55,884 nt of DNA, taken from Lederbergia panacisoli (GTDB lineage: Bacteria > Bacillota > Bacilli > Bacillales > Bacillaceae_C). Below are positions 8,089-19,379 of the stretch, piece after piece. Position 1 is the first letter of the stretch. Each line of letters starts with the position of its first letter. The notes under the pieces were generated by a model. It worked only from the letters and a program-made list of their open reading frames with translations. It ran no database searches and was not told the origin of the DNA. Location: contig NZ_JANJGU010000021.1 of NCBI RefSeq assembly GCF_024626525.1, forward strand, positions 1 to 55,884, given 5' to 3'. Both the position numbers and the translations under genes were made by a program.

Positions 8089-8841
8089 ATGAATCAGAAT
8101 CAAATGACGATTTTAGAACATATAGACGAATTACGAAAACGGCTGATGATCATAGTCGTTTTCTTTGTATTGGCCATTATCGGTGGCTTTTTTATAGTGG
8201 AACCATTGATCAATCTTCTTCAAAATGCAGCTTCAGCCAAGGAACTGACAATGAATGCGTTTCGTGTCACAGATCCTTTTAAAGTGTATATGAATATGGT
8301 ATTTGTTTTGGCGTTAATCTTCACATCCCCCGTGATTTTATATCAAATATGGTCATTTGTGAGCCCAGGGCTTCTTGAAAGGGAACGAAGAGTGACATTG
8401 GGATACATTCCTGCCTCTGTGTTTTTATTTTTGGCGGGCCTAGCTTTTTCATATTTTATTCTTTTTCCTTTTGTTATGAAGTTCATGCTCGGCTTGTCCG
8501 GCAATATGGGAATTCAATCAACAATTGGAATCAACGAATACTTTCAATTTTTATTTCAAATTACACTGCCTTTCGGACTGTTATTTCAGCTGCCAGTCGT
8601 CCTTCTATTTTTAACTAGACTAGGTATCGTAACACCGATGCTTCTGAAAAAGATTAGGAAGTATGCCTACTTTATCCTATTTGTCATCGCCGCTCTTATT
8701 ACACCGCCAGATATTGTCTCTCATTTAATGGTAACTGTGCCGCTTTTACTACTCTATGAAATTAGTGTATGGATTGCGGGCATAGGTTATAAAAAAGCTC
8801 AAGCTGCGGAAGCGGAACAAAGAGAAAAAGAGGACGCTTAG
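8089..8841 (+). CDS. tatC: Sec-independent translocase subunit TatC
   Basis: This is the twin-arginine signal receptor. The 250 residues begin with MTILEHIDELRKRL, the cytoplasmic motif of TatC, and contain six predicted spans, with FVSPGLLERERR in the first cytoplasmic loop and FILFVIAALITPPDI near span 5. The C-terminus is charged. It follows tatA and is closed by a terminator shared with the convergent ydiK gene. Confidence 0.96.
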   Translation: MNQNQMTILEHIDELRKRLMIIVVFFVLAIIGGFFIVEPLINLLQNAASAKELTMNAFRVTDPFKVYMNMVFVLALIFTSPVILYQIWSFVSPGLLERERRVTLGYIPASVFLFLAGLAFSYFILFPFVMKFMLGLSGNMGIQSTIGINEYFQFLFQITLPFGLLFQLPVVLLFLTRLGIVTPMLLKKIRKYAYFILFVIAALITPPDIVSHLMVTVPLLLLYEISVWIAGIGYKKAQAAEAEQREKEDA

Positions 8842-8858
8842 GCATCCTCTTTTTTACT
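8827..8858. terminator. Bidirectional terminator between tatC and ydiK
   Basis: AGAGGA and TCCTCT form a hairpin across the tatC stop, with a T-run after it and A-rich sequence before it. It can serve both convergent units. Confidence 0.75.
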
Positions 8859-9054
8859 TCTTATTTTGCTTATGTTTTATTTTAAAATGCAAAGCAATCA
8901 GCCTAAACCCCGCACCAAAATCAAACGTAGCTAAAATGAGCAATACATAAACGAAAAAATTCCAATCATTCATAGTTACTTGCTGGAACGCAAAAAATGT
9001 AAAAATTCCACCAAGAAATAAATAGATAACTCCTGAAAAAAACGGAGATCTCAT
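8854..9054 (-). CDS. ydiK: YdiK-like small membrane protein
   Basis: The 66 residues begin MRSPFFSGVIYLFLGGIF, with two hydrophobic spans and a basic C-terminus. The start is the ATG at 9054, which overlaps the ydiL stop by one base (TAATG) and follows GGAGGG; a longer in-frame extension would run into ydiL. Size, topology and position match B. subtilis YdiK (DUF4305), whose function is unknown. It is cotranscribed and translationally coupled with ydiL. Confidence 0.85.
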   Translation of the reverse strand: MRSPFFSGVIYLFLGGIFTFFAFQQVTMNDWNFFVYVLLILATFDFGAGFRLIALHFKIKHKQNKK

Positions 9055-9785
9055 TAGAAAAACCCTCCAATCCAACCGTGAACCCACTCAAATATCCCTG
9101 CTTGCTCATTCATATATTTAAATTGAACAACCGTCACGATGGTATTCATCATCATATGAGAAATAATCGGCACGATAATTCGTTTCGTTTTTACATACAA
9201 AAAGGAAAAGGTGAAGCCCATTGCCGCGTATAAAATGATATGCATTGGATCAAAATGGGCAAGTGAGAATACTAGCGAACTTAATAATGCCGCCACCCAG
9301 AAAGGAAAACGATTATATAACATTCCAAAAATGACTTTTCGAAAGACGATTTCTTCTAAAATTGGACCGAAAATCGAAGTAGATAAAACAACAAATGGAA
9401 CTAGTTTTATTAAGCTCATAATGTGTTCAGTATTTTCGGAACCGGGCTTTATTCCAAGTGCTGTTTCAATATAAATACCGATCATTTGAGCAACGAATGC
9501 AATAAAAATCCCTCCAATTGCCCAAATAATCGCTTGATTTACAGGCATTGGCTCACCTTTTTCAACCCTTGTATATGGCTCCGACTTTCTTAAGATGAGG
9601 AGGATAATAATTAATCCTACAAAAAAGCTGAAAACGACCCATATTCCTGTTGCCAATATCTCCATTTTGGCTAAATCTACATGAAACAATAGTACCCCGG
9701 CGAAAGCTACCAGAGGCATTCCAATAAATACAGAAAGCTGCATGGCAATGTAGGTTATCAATATATATAGATACTTTTTATTCAT
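9054..9785 (-). CDS. ydiL: CPBP family intramembrane metalloprotease (YdiL)
   Basis: The 243 residues form seven or eight membrane spans. The CPBP (CAAX protease and bacteriocin-processing) motifs are present in order: EEIVFRKVIFG, SLAHFDPMH and HMMMNT. The Glu pair and the His residues are the catalytic and metal positions. The start is taken as the ATG at 9785; two TTG codons precede it directly in frame. AAGGGA lies upstream. It sits beside groESL as in B. subtilis; the substrate is unknown. Confidence 0.92.
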   Translation of the reverse strand: MNKKYLYILITYIAMQLSVFIGMPLVAFAGVLLFHVDLAKMEILATGIWVVFSFFVGLIIILLILRKSEPYTRVEKGEPMPVNQAIIWAIGGIFIAFVAQMIGIYIETALGIKPGSENTEHIMSLIKLVPFVVLSTSIFGPILEEIVFRKVIFGMLYNRFPFWVAALLSSLVFSLAHFDPMHIILYAAMGFTFSFLYVKTKRIIVPIISHMMMNTIVTVVQFKYMNEQAGIFEWVHGWIGGFF

Positions 9786-9926
9786 CAACAAAATTTCCCT
9801 TCATTAATTTAACACAAGACAACCTTCATTTTACTAATAAACTTGGTTCGCTTCAAATGTGGATGCTTTTTAAAAATTATGTAGAGCTTTGCTGAAAAAG
9901 TTTTATTGATAAATAGAGCTTAGGAC

Positions 9927-9955
9927 TTGCAAATCAAAAGTGAATTTATTATGAT
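9927..9955 (+). promoter_or_regulatory. SigmaA promoter of groESL
   Basis: The -35 TTGCAA (9927-9932) and the -10 TATGAT (9950-9955) are separated by 17 bases. CIRCE follows 10 bases later. Confidence 0.88.
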
Positions 9956-9965
9956 AATAACTGTG

Positions 9966-9992
9966 TTAGCACTCAATGTGTTAGAGTGCTAA
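9966..9992 (+). promoter_or_regulatory. CIRCE operator (HrcA binding site)
   Basis: TTAGCACTC, nine bases, then GAGTGCTAA is a perfect match to the CIRCE consensus. It places groESL under the HrcA heat-shock repressor. hrcA itself is not in the window. Confidence 0.98.
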
Positions 9993-10032
9993 TAAAAAAT
10001 AAATACATATTCTTTTAAGGAGGTTGTTTCAC

Positions 10033-10320
10033 TTGTTAAAACCATTGGGTGATCGCGTCATTATTGAGCTAGTAGAATCGGAAGAAAAAACAGCTAGTGG
10101 TATTATCGTTCCTGATTCAGCAAAGGAAAAACCGCAGGAAGGTAAAGTTGTTGCTGTAGGTACGGGCCGTGTTCTTGAAAGCGGTGAGCGTGTTGCTCTA
10201 GATGTATCTGAAGGAGATACAATCATCTTCTCAAAATACGCTGGCACAGAAGTGAAATACCAAGGGACTGAATATTTGATTCTACGTGAATCAGACATTT
10301 TAGCTGTTGTCGGAAAGTAA
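10033..10320 (+). CDS. groES: Co-chaperonin GroES
   Basis: The 10-kDa lid of the GroEL chaperonin. I place the start at the TTG at 10033, 9 bases after AAGGAGG, giving 95 residues that begin [11 protein letters not shown] as in other GroES proteins. The upstream in-frame TTG at 10024 abuts the ribosome binding site and cannot be used. The mobile-loop segment ([20 protein letters not shown]) and the [15 protein letters not shown] end are typical. A TTG start for such a highly expressed gene is notable. Confidence 0.97.
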   Translation: MLKPLGDRVIIELVESEEKTASGIIVPDSAKEKPQEGKVVAVGTGRVLESGERVALDVSEGDTIIFSKYAGTEVKYQGTEYLILRESDILAVVGK

Positions 10321-10355
10321 GTCTGATTCTTAATTTTAATTATAAAAACGTATGA

Positions 10356-11999
<1,644 letters not shown>

Positions 12000-12094
12000 T
12001 TACGGTATAAAAACCTTATAATACCAAGGTTTATTACTGTAACTAGACCATCTAGTGTCCGAAAAAACATTCGATATCAGTTAGATAAATTTAT

Positions 12095-12142
12095 AAGAGG
12101 TCTTTCATTATATTTCTACTTAATGAAAGACCTCTTTTTTTA
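12095..12142 (+). terminator. Terminator downstream of groEL
   Basis: AAGAGGTCTTTCATTA and TAATGAAAGACCTCTT form a perfect 16-bp stem with a 10-base loop and a long T-run. It is the first strong stop after groEL, about 95 bases downstream. Confidence 0.95.
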
Positions 12143-12960
12143 TCAGTTTACATTTTAATTGAATTCAAATTGTTTTCCTGGTTTATTCTTGTATGACTAA
12201 ACACCTTAAATAAGCTTTGAAAATAAATCGGTAACAAAGACTATACATAACCATTTACAACAATTAGATTGTAATACAAGTATTATAATGGATATAAAGC
12301 CTAAATTGGAGTCTATCGGATTGTGTTTCAAAAGGTACTACTCTATTGAGTTTGACGTGATTTCTCCTTAAGAGGGGCAGATTAATGAGGATTGAAGCAA
12401 GAAAATAATAATAGATAATTGCTTAATTTTCTAAGATGTTAAATGGTCTTAATGATTATTTGTAGAATTTTTGTTGTATTTAAAGATCTTTGAATGCAAC
12501 CAAAAATATTAATAAAATTTACGACAGGTCTTCTCTTTGTTTTCCTTAAAGAAAGCTTTTTTAAAATTAACTTTTGCGTCTGAGTGTGGTTTTCTACAAG
12601 AATTCAAATTGAGTACACTCAAAACAAACAATTTGTAATCTCAATTTAACAGGCTATATTATGTTCAATTATAGTTTTTCATTTAATATTGTTTAAGAAT
12701 TTAATTATTATAGATAATGGTTCAAGGAAATAAATAAATATTATTGAGTAATCGGAAAATAGTGTTAAGAGGGTTAAAAGGTACCCTCTTCTATAGCTAT
12801 AATGACATTTCAATCTGGTGGAGAAGAACAGGCATTAGAATAATAGCCGGAATAGAAGTACAACTTGCAGTCATCTATTAAAATTGTGAATCTCTTGCTG
12901 CAAATGAAATAAAACTAAATTGGTCATTCATCTACCTTTCGCTCTAAACATATGTTATGA
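12143..12960. other. Gene-free AT-rich stretch between groEL and mrpA
   Basis: No convincing gene, RNA or promoter is seen on either strand. It holds one hairpin (AAGAGGGT and ACCCTCTT, 12767-12790) and only very short open frames. It looks like decayed sequence. Confidence 0.55.
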
Positions 12961-12990
12961 TAATTATAATTAAATATGAACTTATTTGGA

Positions 12991-13040
12991 GGAGTCTGTC
13001 ACCAAGGGATTATTATGTCCTTTGGTGGTAGGCTCCTTTT
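12991..13040 (+). promoter_or_regulatory. Long hairpin in the mrp leader (attenuator or RNA switch candidate)
   Basis: GGAGTC (12991-12996) pairs with GGCTCC (13031-13036). After a 3x3 internal loop, CACCAAGGGA pairs with TCCTTTGGTG around an 8-base loop. Four T follow. It lies 125 bases before mrpA, downstream of a TATGATAAT / TATAAT-rich stretch (about 12956-12970) that may hold the -10. The short T-run makes it either a weak terminator or part of a larger leader RNA. No known riboswitch class was recognised. Confidence 0.5.
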
Positions 13041-13164
13041 GCGTTCATTTGGTAAATAAACGCATGAAGGGTGGAATTCAGGTTAAATTAATATATCAAT
13101 TGCTCCATATAGCCTTATCACGTGCTAATAATTATTGAAAGGAAGATTTTAAGGAGGAGTTTTT

Positions 13165-15570
13165 TTGTCTGTTTTACATCTTGTTATTGTGGCGCCACTA
13201 CTATTGGCATTTCTTGTTCCTTTCCTGCATAAAAGGTTTCAGAGTTTTCATACGGGCTGGTTTGTTCTTTTACTTCCGGCAGCGTTGTTCATTTACTTTT
13301 TTCAGCTTATTCCAGCAATGAAAAATCAAGGAACAATTCAAGAAACTGCCAATTGGATTCCTTCACTAGGCATTAATTTCACAGCCTATGTGGATGGACT
13401 TGGACTATTATTTGCCCTGCTCATTACAGGTATTGGCTCTTTAGTTGTACTTTATTCGATCTTTTATTTATCGAAAGAAAAGGAAAATCTCGGCACTTTC
13501 TATGTATATTTACTTATGTTCATGGGAGCAATGCTCGGTGTTGTGCTTTCTGACAACTTAATCGTCCTTTATGCTTTTTGGGAGTTGACTTCTTTTTCAT
13601 CATTTTTGCTGATTGGATTCTGGTTTGAGCGAGAACGTTCACGGTATGGGGCGCAAAAATCTATGCTGATCACTGTATTCGGTGGGCTTGCCATGCTTGG
13701 AGGTTTTCTCCTCCTGCATGTGATGACAGGATCATTTAGTGTAAGAGAAATCATCTCAATGGCAAGCGAAATAAGTTCAGAACCGTTATTTATTGCAGCA
13801 CTTGTGTTAGTTCTTCTTGGTGCTTTTACAAAATCTGCGCAATTTCCTTTTCACATTTGGCTTCCGGATGCGATGGAAGCTCCAACCCCTGTTAGTGCAT
13901 ACTTACACTCAGCTACGATGGTCAAAGCAGGCATTTACATGGTAGCCCGCATGAGTCCGATTTTTGCTGAACAAGGGACATGGTTTTGGCTCGTTAGCGG
14001 TATAGGAATATTAACTCTCTTATGGGGTTCATTCAATGCAGTAAAACAAACGGATTTAAAAGCAATACTTGCTTTTTCAACAGTGAGTCAGCTTGGCTTA
14101 ATTATGTCTTTGCTCGGTGTCGGCTCAGCTGCCCTTCACTTTAAAGAGCTAGATAATAATATATACATGGCAGCAGTAGTCGCAGCCGTGTTCCATTTAA
14201 TTAACCACGCTACTTTCAAAGGTAGTTTGTTCATGGTCGCAGGCATAGTTGATCATGAAACGGGTACAAGGGATATTCGTAGGCTAGGCGGGCTTATGCA
14301 AGTGATGCCAATTACGTTTACGATTGCTTTAATTGGCTCATTTTCAATGGCAGGCTTACCTCCTTTTAACGGATTCTTGAGCAAAGAAATGTTTCTTGAA
14401 AGTATGGTTTACTTACTGTCACTAAATATTTTCCAAATGAATACATGGGGTGTGCTTTTCCCTGTACTTGCATGGATAGCAAGTGTGTTCACTTTTATTT
14501 ACAGTATGATTCTCATATTCAAGACCTTTGCAGGCAAGTATAAGCCCAAAAAATTACCGCAAAAGCCTCATGAAGCACCGATTGGCATGCTCATTTCTCC
14601 AATCATATTAGCTACGCTTGTGATTGGTTTTGGCTTGTTTCCGAATGTACTTTCCAATTCTATTATTGAACCCGCAGCAGCATCGATCATGCCAGGCCTA
14701 ATCGATGCGGGACAAGCCTTTGATGTCCATTTTTCTTTATGGCACGGCTTTTCTCCAGCATTATTCATGACAATTGGAGTTGTTTTAATCGGAATATTGC
14801 TTTATATCACGTTACCTAAATGGAAAAAAATATATGAAATATTGCCTAAACAATTTACGTTAAATCATATGTACAATTCAGGATTGATTCGAACGGAAAC
14901 AGGCTCTAATAAAGCAACAAATCTATATATGACAGGGTCCATTCGAACATATATGATTTATATCTTTGTTGGCTTAATTGGCATTCTTGGTTTTTCAATT
15001 TTTACGAAGGATGCTTTTGCGATTGACACGTCTAACGTAGCTTCAATTGGATTATATGAAATCGTGCTAGCGCTTATTATTGTAGTGGCATCACTCACAA
15101 TCCTAATGGCAAAATCACGCCTCACATCGATTGTAGCGCTCGGAGCAATTGGATATACTGTCGCACTATTTTTCGTACTGTTCAGGGCACCTGATCTTGT
15201 GTTGACACAACTCGTCATTGAAACGGTCTCCGTGGCATTATTTCTCCTCTGCTTCTATCATTTGCCGAAAATGAGTAGGAAGGAAGAGCGTATAAAATTT
15301 AAGCTAACCAATGCGGTTGTCGCTGCTGGTGTAGGAATCGTTGTGACTTTGATCGCTTTATCGGCATATAGTACGAAAATTTTTGATTCAATTGCACAAT
15401 ATTATATTGAAAATACTGCAGAAAAAGCTGGCGGTGGTAATATGGTAAATGTCATCCTAGTTGACTTCCGCGGATTTGATACGATGTTTGAAATAGCTGT
15501 ATTAGGTATTGCGGCCCTTGGCATATATGGCATGGTTAGATTAAGGCTTTCAGGGAGGAAAACTGAATGA
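13165..15570 (+). CDS. mrpA: Na+/H+ antiporter subunit MrpA
   Basis: The largest subunit of the Mrp complex, related to complex I subunit NuoL with an added NuoJ-like C-terminal part. It has 801 residues and about 20 membrane spans. The NuoL-type core contains HIWLPDAMEAPTPVSAYLHS and ILAFSTVSQLG. The start is TTG after AAGGAGGAG. Mrp exchanges cytoplasmic Na+ (or K+) for H+ and supports growth at high pH or high sodium. mrpB starts inside the stop codon (ATGA). Confidence 0.97.
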   Translation: MSVLHLVIVAPLLLAFLVPFLHKRFQSFHTGWFVLLLPAALFIYFFQLIPAMKNQGTIQETANWIPSLGINFTAYVDGLGLLFALLITGIGSLVVLYSIFYLSKEKENLGTFYVYLLMFMGAMLGVVLSDNLIVLYAFWELTSFSSFLLIGFWFERERSRYGAQKSMLITVFGGLAMLGGFLLLHVMTGSFSVREIISMASEISSEPLFIAALVLVLLGAFTKSAQFPFHIWLPDAMEAPTPVSAYLHSATMVKAGIYMVARMSPIFAEQGTWFWLVSGIGILTLLWGSFNAVKQTDLKAILAFSTVSQLGLIMSLLGVGSAALHFKELDNNIYMAAVVAAVFHLINHATFKGSLFMVAGIVDHETGTRDIRRLGGLMQVMPITFTIALIGSFSMAGLPPFNGFLSKEMFLESMVYLLSLNIFQMNTWGVLFPVLAWIASVFTFIYSMILIFKTFAGKYKPKKLPQKPHEAPIGMLISPIILATLVIGFGLFPNVLSNSIIEPAAASIMPGLIDAGQAFDVHFSLWHGFSPALFMTIGVVLIGILLYITLPKWKKIYEILPKQFTLNHMYNSGLIRTETGSNKATNLYMTGSIRTYMIYIFVGLIGILGFSIFTKDAFAIDTSNVASIGLYEIVLALIIVVASLTILMAKSRLTSIVALGAIGYTVALFFVLFRAPDLVLTQLVIETVSVALFLLCFYHLPKMSRKEERIKFKLTNAVVAAGVGIVVTLIALSAYSTKIFDSIAQYYIENTAEKAGGGNMVNVILVDFRGFDTMFEIAVLGIAALGIYGMVRLRLSGRKTE

Positions 15571-15989
15571 ATACGAATGATCTTATTTTACAAACGGTAA
15601 CTAAAATTGTTTCTTTTATCATTCTGCTTTTCTCTCTCCATATTTTTTTCGCCGGTCATTACAATCCCGGGGGCGGATTTGTCGGTGGACTGCTGACGTC
15701 CGGCGCTATCGTGTTGTTATTGCTCGCGTATGATATAAAAACTGTAGCGAACAGCTTGCCTGTTGACTATAGAATAATGATCGCCGTTGGACTGTTATTT
15801 GCAATTGGTACGGGTGTGGGGGCACTTATTTTTGATGTTCCTTTCCTCACCCACGCTTTTGGTTATTTTACATTGCCGTTACTTGGAAAAACTTCCCTGC
15901 ATACGGCTGTATTGTTTGATATCGGTGTATACTTAGTTGTCGTTGGTGCTACGATGACCATTATTCAAACGATAGGAGAGAGTGAATAA
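15567..15989 (+). CDS. mrpB: Na+/H+ antiporter subunit MrpB
   Basis: The 140 residues carry four predicted spans. [21 protein letters not shown] is the family signature, and the small loops fit MrpB. It overlaps mrpA by 4 bases and mrpC by 1, so translation is probably coupled. MrpB is required for complex assembly and antiport. Confidence 0.96.
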   Translation: MNTNDLILQTVTKIVSFIILLFSLHIFFAGHYNPGGGFVGGLLTSGAIVLLLLAYDIKTVANSLPVDYRIMIAVGLLFAIGTGVGALIFDVPFLTHAFGYFTLPLLGKTSLHTAVLFDIGVYLVVVGATMTIIQTIGESE

Positions 15990-16330
15990 TGGAAATTTTA
16001 ATGTCTATCGTAATTGGCCTGCTATTTGCAAGTGCCGTTTACTTAATGTTATCAAAAAGTTTACTCAGGATTATTATCGGTACAGGTTTGCTCAGCCACG
16101 GAGCTCACTTGATGCTGCTGACACTGGCCGGATTAAAGCGAGGTACCGTGCCGCTGCTAGGAGAAAATGCCCAAGCATATACAGACCCTATTCCACAGGC
16201 ACTCATTCTAACAGCAATCGTCATCAGTTTCGGTGTAACAGCTTTTTTCCTCGTTGTAGCGTACCGTGCCTATCAAGAGCTTGGCACAGACAACATAGAT
16301 GAGATGAGAGGTACAGAAACAGATGATTAA
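15989..16330 (+). CDS. mrpC: Na+/H+ antiporter subunit MrpC
   Basis: The 113-residue protein has three membrane spans and is related to complex I subunit Nuo[13 protein letters not shown] and [20 protein letters not shown] are diagnostic. It shares one base with the mrpB stop (TAATG) and 8 bases with mrpD. Confidence 0.96.
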   Translation: MEILMSIVIGLLFASAVYLMLSKSLLRIIIGTGLLSHGAHLMLLTLAGLKRGTVPLLGENAQAYTDPIPQALILTAIVISFGVTAFFLVVAYRAYQELGTDNIDEMRGTETDD

Positions 16331-17804
16331 TTTATTAATATTGCCGATTGTCATTCCACTTATCACTGCGGTTATTTTGATGTTTTTTGCAAAGAAAGTC
16401 ACTATTCAGCGGTGGATTTCTGCTATTTCCATGACCGGTACATTCATTACTTCATTGATTTTGCTTCATAAAATAGATCAAAACGGAATACAAACGCTAA
16501 ATCTCGGAAACTGGCCAGCTCCATTCGGTATTACACTTGTATCTGATATGCTGTCCGCCCTGCTTGTTGCAACTGGTTCTTTTATTGCACTTTGTTGCAT
16601 TCTTTTCTCCTTTGGAACAATTGGCAGAGCACGTGAAAAATTTTATTACTATTCTATCGTTCAATTTTTAATGGTAGGTGTAAACGGAGCGTTTACTACA
16701 GGGGATATTTTTAACATGTTCGTCTTTTTTGAGGTAATGCTCATGTCCTCCTACGTGCTTATGGTCATTGGCGGCACGAAAATACAGTTGCGTGAATCCA
16801 TTAAATATTTGCTTGTGAATGTTACGTCATCTGCATTATTTGTTATTGCAGTAGCGTATCTTTATTCCATGGTCGGATCATTGAACATGGCCCATATATC
16901 CGAAAGAATTGCGGAAGCTGGCCAACCAGGGATCATGACTGTCGTAGCGGTCCTCTTTTTGATCGTTTTTGGATTAAAAGGAGGGATATTCCCGCTCTTC
17001 TTTTGGCTACCTGGTTCGTATTATGCACCACCTGCCCCGATAATTGCATTATTCGGAGCTTTGTTAACTAAAGTAGGAGTTTATTCCATCTTAAGGACGT
17101 ATACGCTTTTCTTTTATCATGATCAAGGATTTACACATGAACTTCTTATTATCTTATCATTGATTACGATCGTTCTTGGATCTATCGCTGCGATTGCATA
17201 TAAAGATATTAAAAAGATTATTATTTACAATATAGTTGTCGCGATTGGAATTATTACGTATGGAATCGGTACGATGAATGCTGACTCATTGAGTGGGTCT
17301 GTCTTCTATTTAATTCATGACATGATCATTAAGGCAGCACTGTTCATGATCGCAGGAGTTATCGTAGCAATAACTGGAACGGGCAGTTATCAAAAATTTA
17401 GCGGATTAATAAGGCATTACCCACTGCTTGGCTGGATATTCTTTCTATCAATTCTTGCACTTGCAGGTATTCCACCATTAAGTGGTTTTATCGGGAAAAT
17501 TTTGATAGCAAGAGGAGGTTTTGCGGAGGGTGATATTGTTGGCGCACTGGTCATTCTTTTCTCCAGTCTATTCGTCTTGTATTCTTTGATGAGGGTATTT
17601 ATCAATAGTTTCTGGGGGGATCCGAAAGGCAGCAAAGTTAACTCAAATATTGGTGTTAGTAAATTGCTTATTCCTATATCCGTGCTAATGATCGCCTCCA
17701 TCTCTTATGGAGTATTCTCAGAACATGTCAATATGTATATTACCCAGGCTGTAGATGTACTCATTAATCCTTCTCTTTACATCGAGGCAGTTTTAAACAA
17801 ATAA
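16323..17804 (+). CDS. mrpD: Na+/H+ antiporter subunit MrpD
   Basis: The 493-residue NuoM/N-like subunit has about 14 spans. The proton-path motifs are visible: [14 protein letters not shown] with its glutamate, [20 protein letters not shown], and [18 protein letters not shown] sequence after the lysine-rich YKDIKKII loop. It begins inside mrpC. A 43-base gap separates it from mrpE, the only real gap in the operon. Confidence 0.96.
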   Translation: MINLLILPIVIPLITAVILMFFAKKVTIQRWISAISMTGTFITSLILLHKIDQNGIQTLNLGNWPAPFGITLVSDMLSALLVATGSFIALCCILFSFGTIGRAREKFYYYSIVQFLMVGVNGAFTTGDIFNMFVFFEVMLMSSYVLMVIGGTKIQLRESIKYLLVNVTSSALFVIAVAYLYSMVGSLNMAHISERIAEAGQPGIMTVVAVLFLIVFGLKGGIFPLFFWLPGSYYAPPAPIIALFGALLTKVGVYSILRTYTLFFYHDQGFTHELLIILSLITIVLGSIAAIAYKDIKKIIIYNIVVAIGIITYGIGTMNADSLSGSVFYLIHDMIIKAALFMIAGVIVAITGTGSYQKFSGLIRHYPLLGWIFFLSILALAGIPPLSGFIGKILIARGGFAEGDIVGALVILFSSLFVLYSLMRVFINSFWGDPKGSKVNSNIGVSKLLIPISVLMIASISYGVFSEHVNMYITQAVDVLINPSLYIEAVLNK

Positions 17805-17847
17805 ACATGCTTTAGCAAAATTTTTCGACGGCGCAAAGGAGGAATGC

Positions 17848-18327
17848 ATGATGGCTTTTCAAATATTATTGAATGCTTTAATGGCATCGTTATGGATGTT
17901 TTTTGAGAGTTCTGTCACGCTGTCTACGTTTATTATTGGTTACGTACTAGGATTGCTCATTATTTTTGTGATGCGTAGATTTTTCTCATCAAGATTTTAT
18001 TTATATAAGGTATTTGCGGTGGTCTGGCTCGTTCTTCTTTTTCTAAAAGAATTGCTTCTTTCCAATCTAGCAGTATTAAAAATAGTCTTGAATCCGAAAT
18101 TAACGATTCGTCCAGGTATTTTCGCATTAGAAACAAAGCTTAAATCCGATTGGGAAATTACTCTTTTAGCAAATCTAATTACATTAACCCCTGGTACACT
18201 TGTTGTCGATTTGTCTAAGGATAATAAAACACTTTACATCCATGCCATAGATATTCAAGATGCAGAAGAAGCTATAGAAAGTATTAGACTTTCTTTTGAA
18301 AAAGCGATTATGGAGGTGAGCCGCTAA
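17848..18327 (+). CDS. mrpE: Na+/H+ antiporter subunit MrpE
   Basis: The 159 residues have two or three N-terminal spans and a soluble C-terminal domain with NPKLTIRPGIFALETKLKSD and NLITLTPGTLVVDLS, both typical of MrpE. AAAGGAGGAA precedes two ATG codons in tandem; the second (17851) is equally possible. It overlaps mrpF by one base. Confidence 0.95.
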   Translation: MMAFQILLNALMASLWMFFESSVTLSTFIIGYVLGLLIIFVMRRFFSSRFYLYKVFAVVWLVLLFLKELLLSNLAVLKIVLNPKLTIRPGIFALETKLKSDWEITLLANLITLTPGTLVVDLSKDNKTLYIHAIDIQDAEEAIESIRLSFEKAIMEVSR

Positions 18328-18611
18328 TGTTGGATATCGTTTTGAAAATTGCCCTGATCGGATTCTCCTTATCTTCAGTGATCATATTAATTAGAGTGAT
18401 TAAAGGTCCGTCAACACCTGATAGAATTGTTGCACTTGATGCAATGGGAATCAATTTGGCGGCAATTACAGGAATTACGTCAATGATATTTCACACGAAG
18501 GCTTTCTTAGATGTCATATTGTTATTCGGGATTCTTTCCTTTATTGGAACGGTTGCATTTTCTAAATTCTTGCAAAAAGGGGAGATTATCGAATATGAAC
18601 GCCGTAGTTGA
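18327..18611 (+). CDS. mrpF: Na+/H+ antiporter subunit MrpF
   Basis: The 94-residue protein has three spans, with the conserved RVIKGPSTPDRIVALDAMG segment after span 1. In B. subtilis MrpF is needed for Na+ and cholate efflux. It overlaps mrpE by 1 base and mrpG by 17. Confidence 0.95.
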   Translation: MLDIVLKIALIGFSLSSVIILIRVIKGPSTPDRIVALDAMGINLAAITGITSMIFHTKAFLDVILLFGILSFIGTVAFSKFLQKGEIIEYERRS

Positions 18612-18933
18612 ATGGACGATTGCGATTTGTGTATTAATAGGCACCTTTTTAAGTATTGTTGCTGCTATTGGAATTTTAAGATTGCCCGATGTGTATACAA
18701 GAAATCATGCAGCATCTAAATCTACTACACTCGGTGTATTATTTACCCTTGTTGGGACATTGATCTACTTTTATTCAAATGATGGTGAATTCAATGCGAG
18801 GGTAGTCCTTGGCATCATATTCATTTTTATTACTGCCCCAGTTGCTGGCCATTTAATTAGCAGAGCTGCTTATCATACAGGTGTAAAATTATCAGAGCGA
18901 AGTGTACAAGATGATTTGATGTCCAAAAAATAA
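18595..18933 (+). CDS. mrpG: Na+/H+ antiporter subunit MrpG
   Basis: I place the start at the ATG at 18595, after GGGGAG inside the end of mrpF. This gives 112 residues with three spans, beginning MNAVVEWTIAICVLIG. GILRLPDVYTRNHAASKSTTLG is the MrpG signature. An in-frame extension from 18511 runs through mrpF and is unlikely to be used. This is the last gene of the operon. Confidence 0.95.
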   Translation: MNAVVEWTIAICVLIGTFLSIVAAIGILRLPDVYTRNHAASKSTTLGVLFTLVGTLIYFYSNDGEFNARVVLGIIFIFITAPVAGHLISRAAYHTGVKLSERSVQDDLMSKK

Positions 18934-18935
18934 GA

Positions 18936-18986
18936 ATAAGCTGTCTGGATTTTTTCTCACTTCAGTCCCGACAGCTTTTTTAAGCC
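18936..18986 (+). terminator. Probable terminator of the mrp operon
   Basis: AAGCTGTC and GACAGCTT pair across a loop of about 25 bases and are followed by TTTT. The loop is large but the position is right. Confidence 0.6.
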
Positions 18987-19076
18987 ATGTTTATATTTTT
19001 CATATTTTAATCAATACAATTTAAGTAGAAAAATGTAAAAGAGAATATCCACCAGCAATAGTGGGAGTGATCAATA

Positions 19077-19379
19077 GTGAATAGCGTAAACGATGAAATA
19101 ATCGCATCTATTACTTATATTAAAGTCAAACGAACAATAGAGTTCAATCAACAAAAGTATACGAAGACAGAGCACAGTATAGATTTATACAAAAACAAAA
19201 TTTCAACTTCAAATCATCAATTTAAAAATGAAAATGTATTTGATGTTACTTATAAAGGCTTTTCTGATAACTTCGGTTTTCTTTATTTACACACAAATCA
19301 AGGTGTTTTCGCTTTTGAAGTTAATACTGACCCATATCATTTTGTGGAAAAGGCTAGACATTATATAAAAAGGAGTTAA
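19077..19379 (+). CDS. Hypothetical 100-residue soluble protein
   Basis: It starts with GTG after GGGAG and has no signal or membrane span. The predicted pattern is beta-strand rich with a final helix: short strands around FDVTYKG, FGFLYLHTNQGVFAFEV, then PYHFVEKARHYIKR. The pattern resembles small PH-like domains, but I recognise no family. It stands alone between the mrp operon and relic DNA. Confidence 0.65.
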   Translation: MNSVNDEIIASITYIKVKRTIEFNQQKYTKTEHSIDLYKNKISTSNHQFKNENVFDVTYKGFSDNFGFLYLHTNQGVFAFEVNTDPYHFVEKARHYIKRS

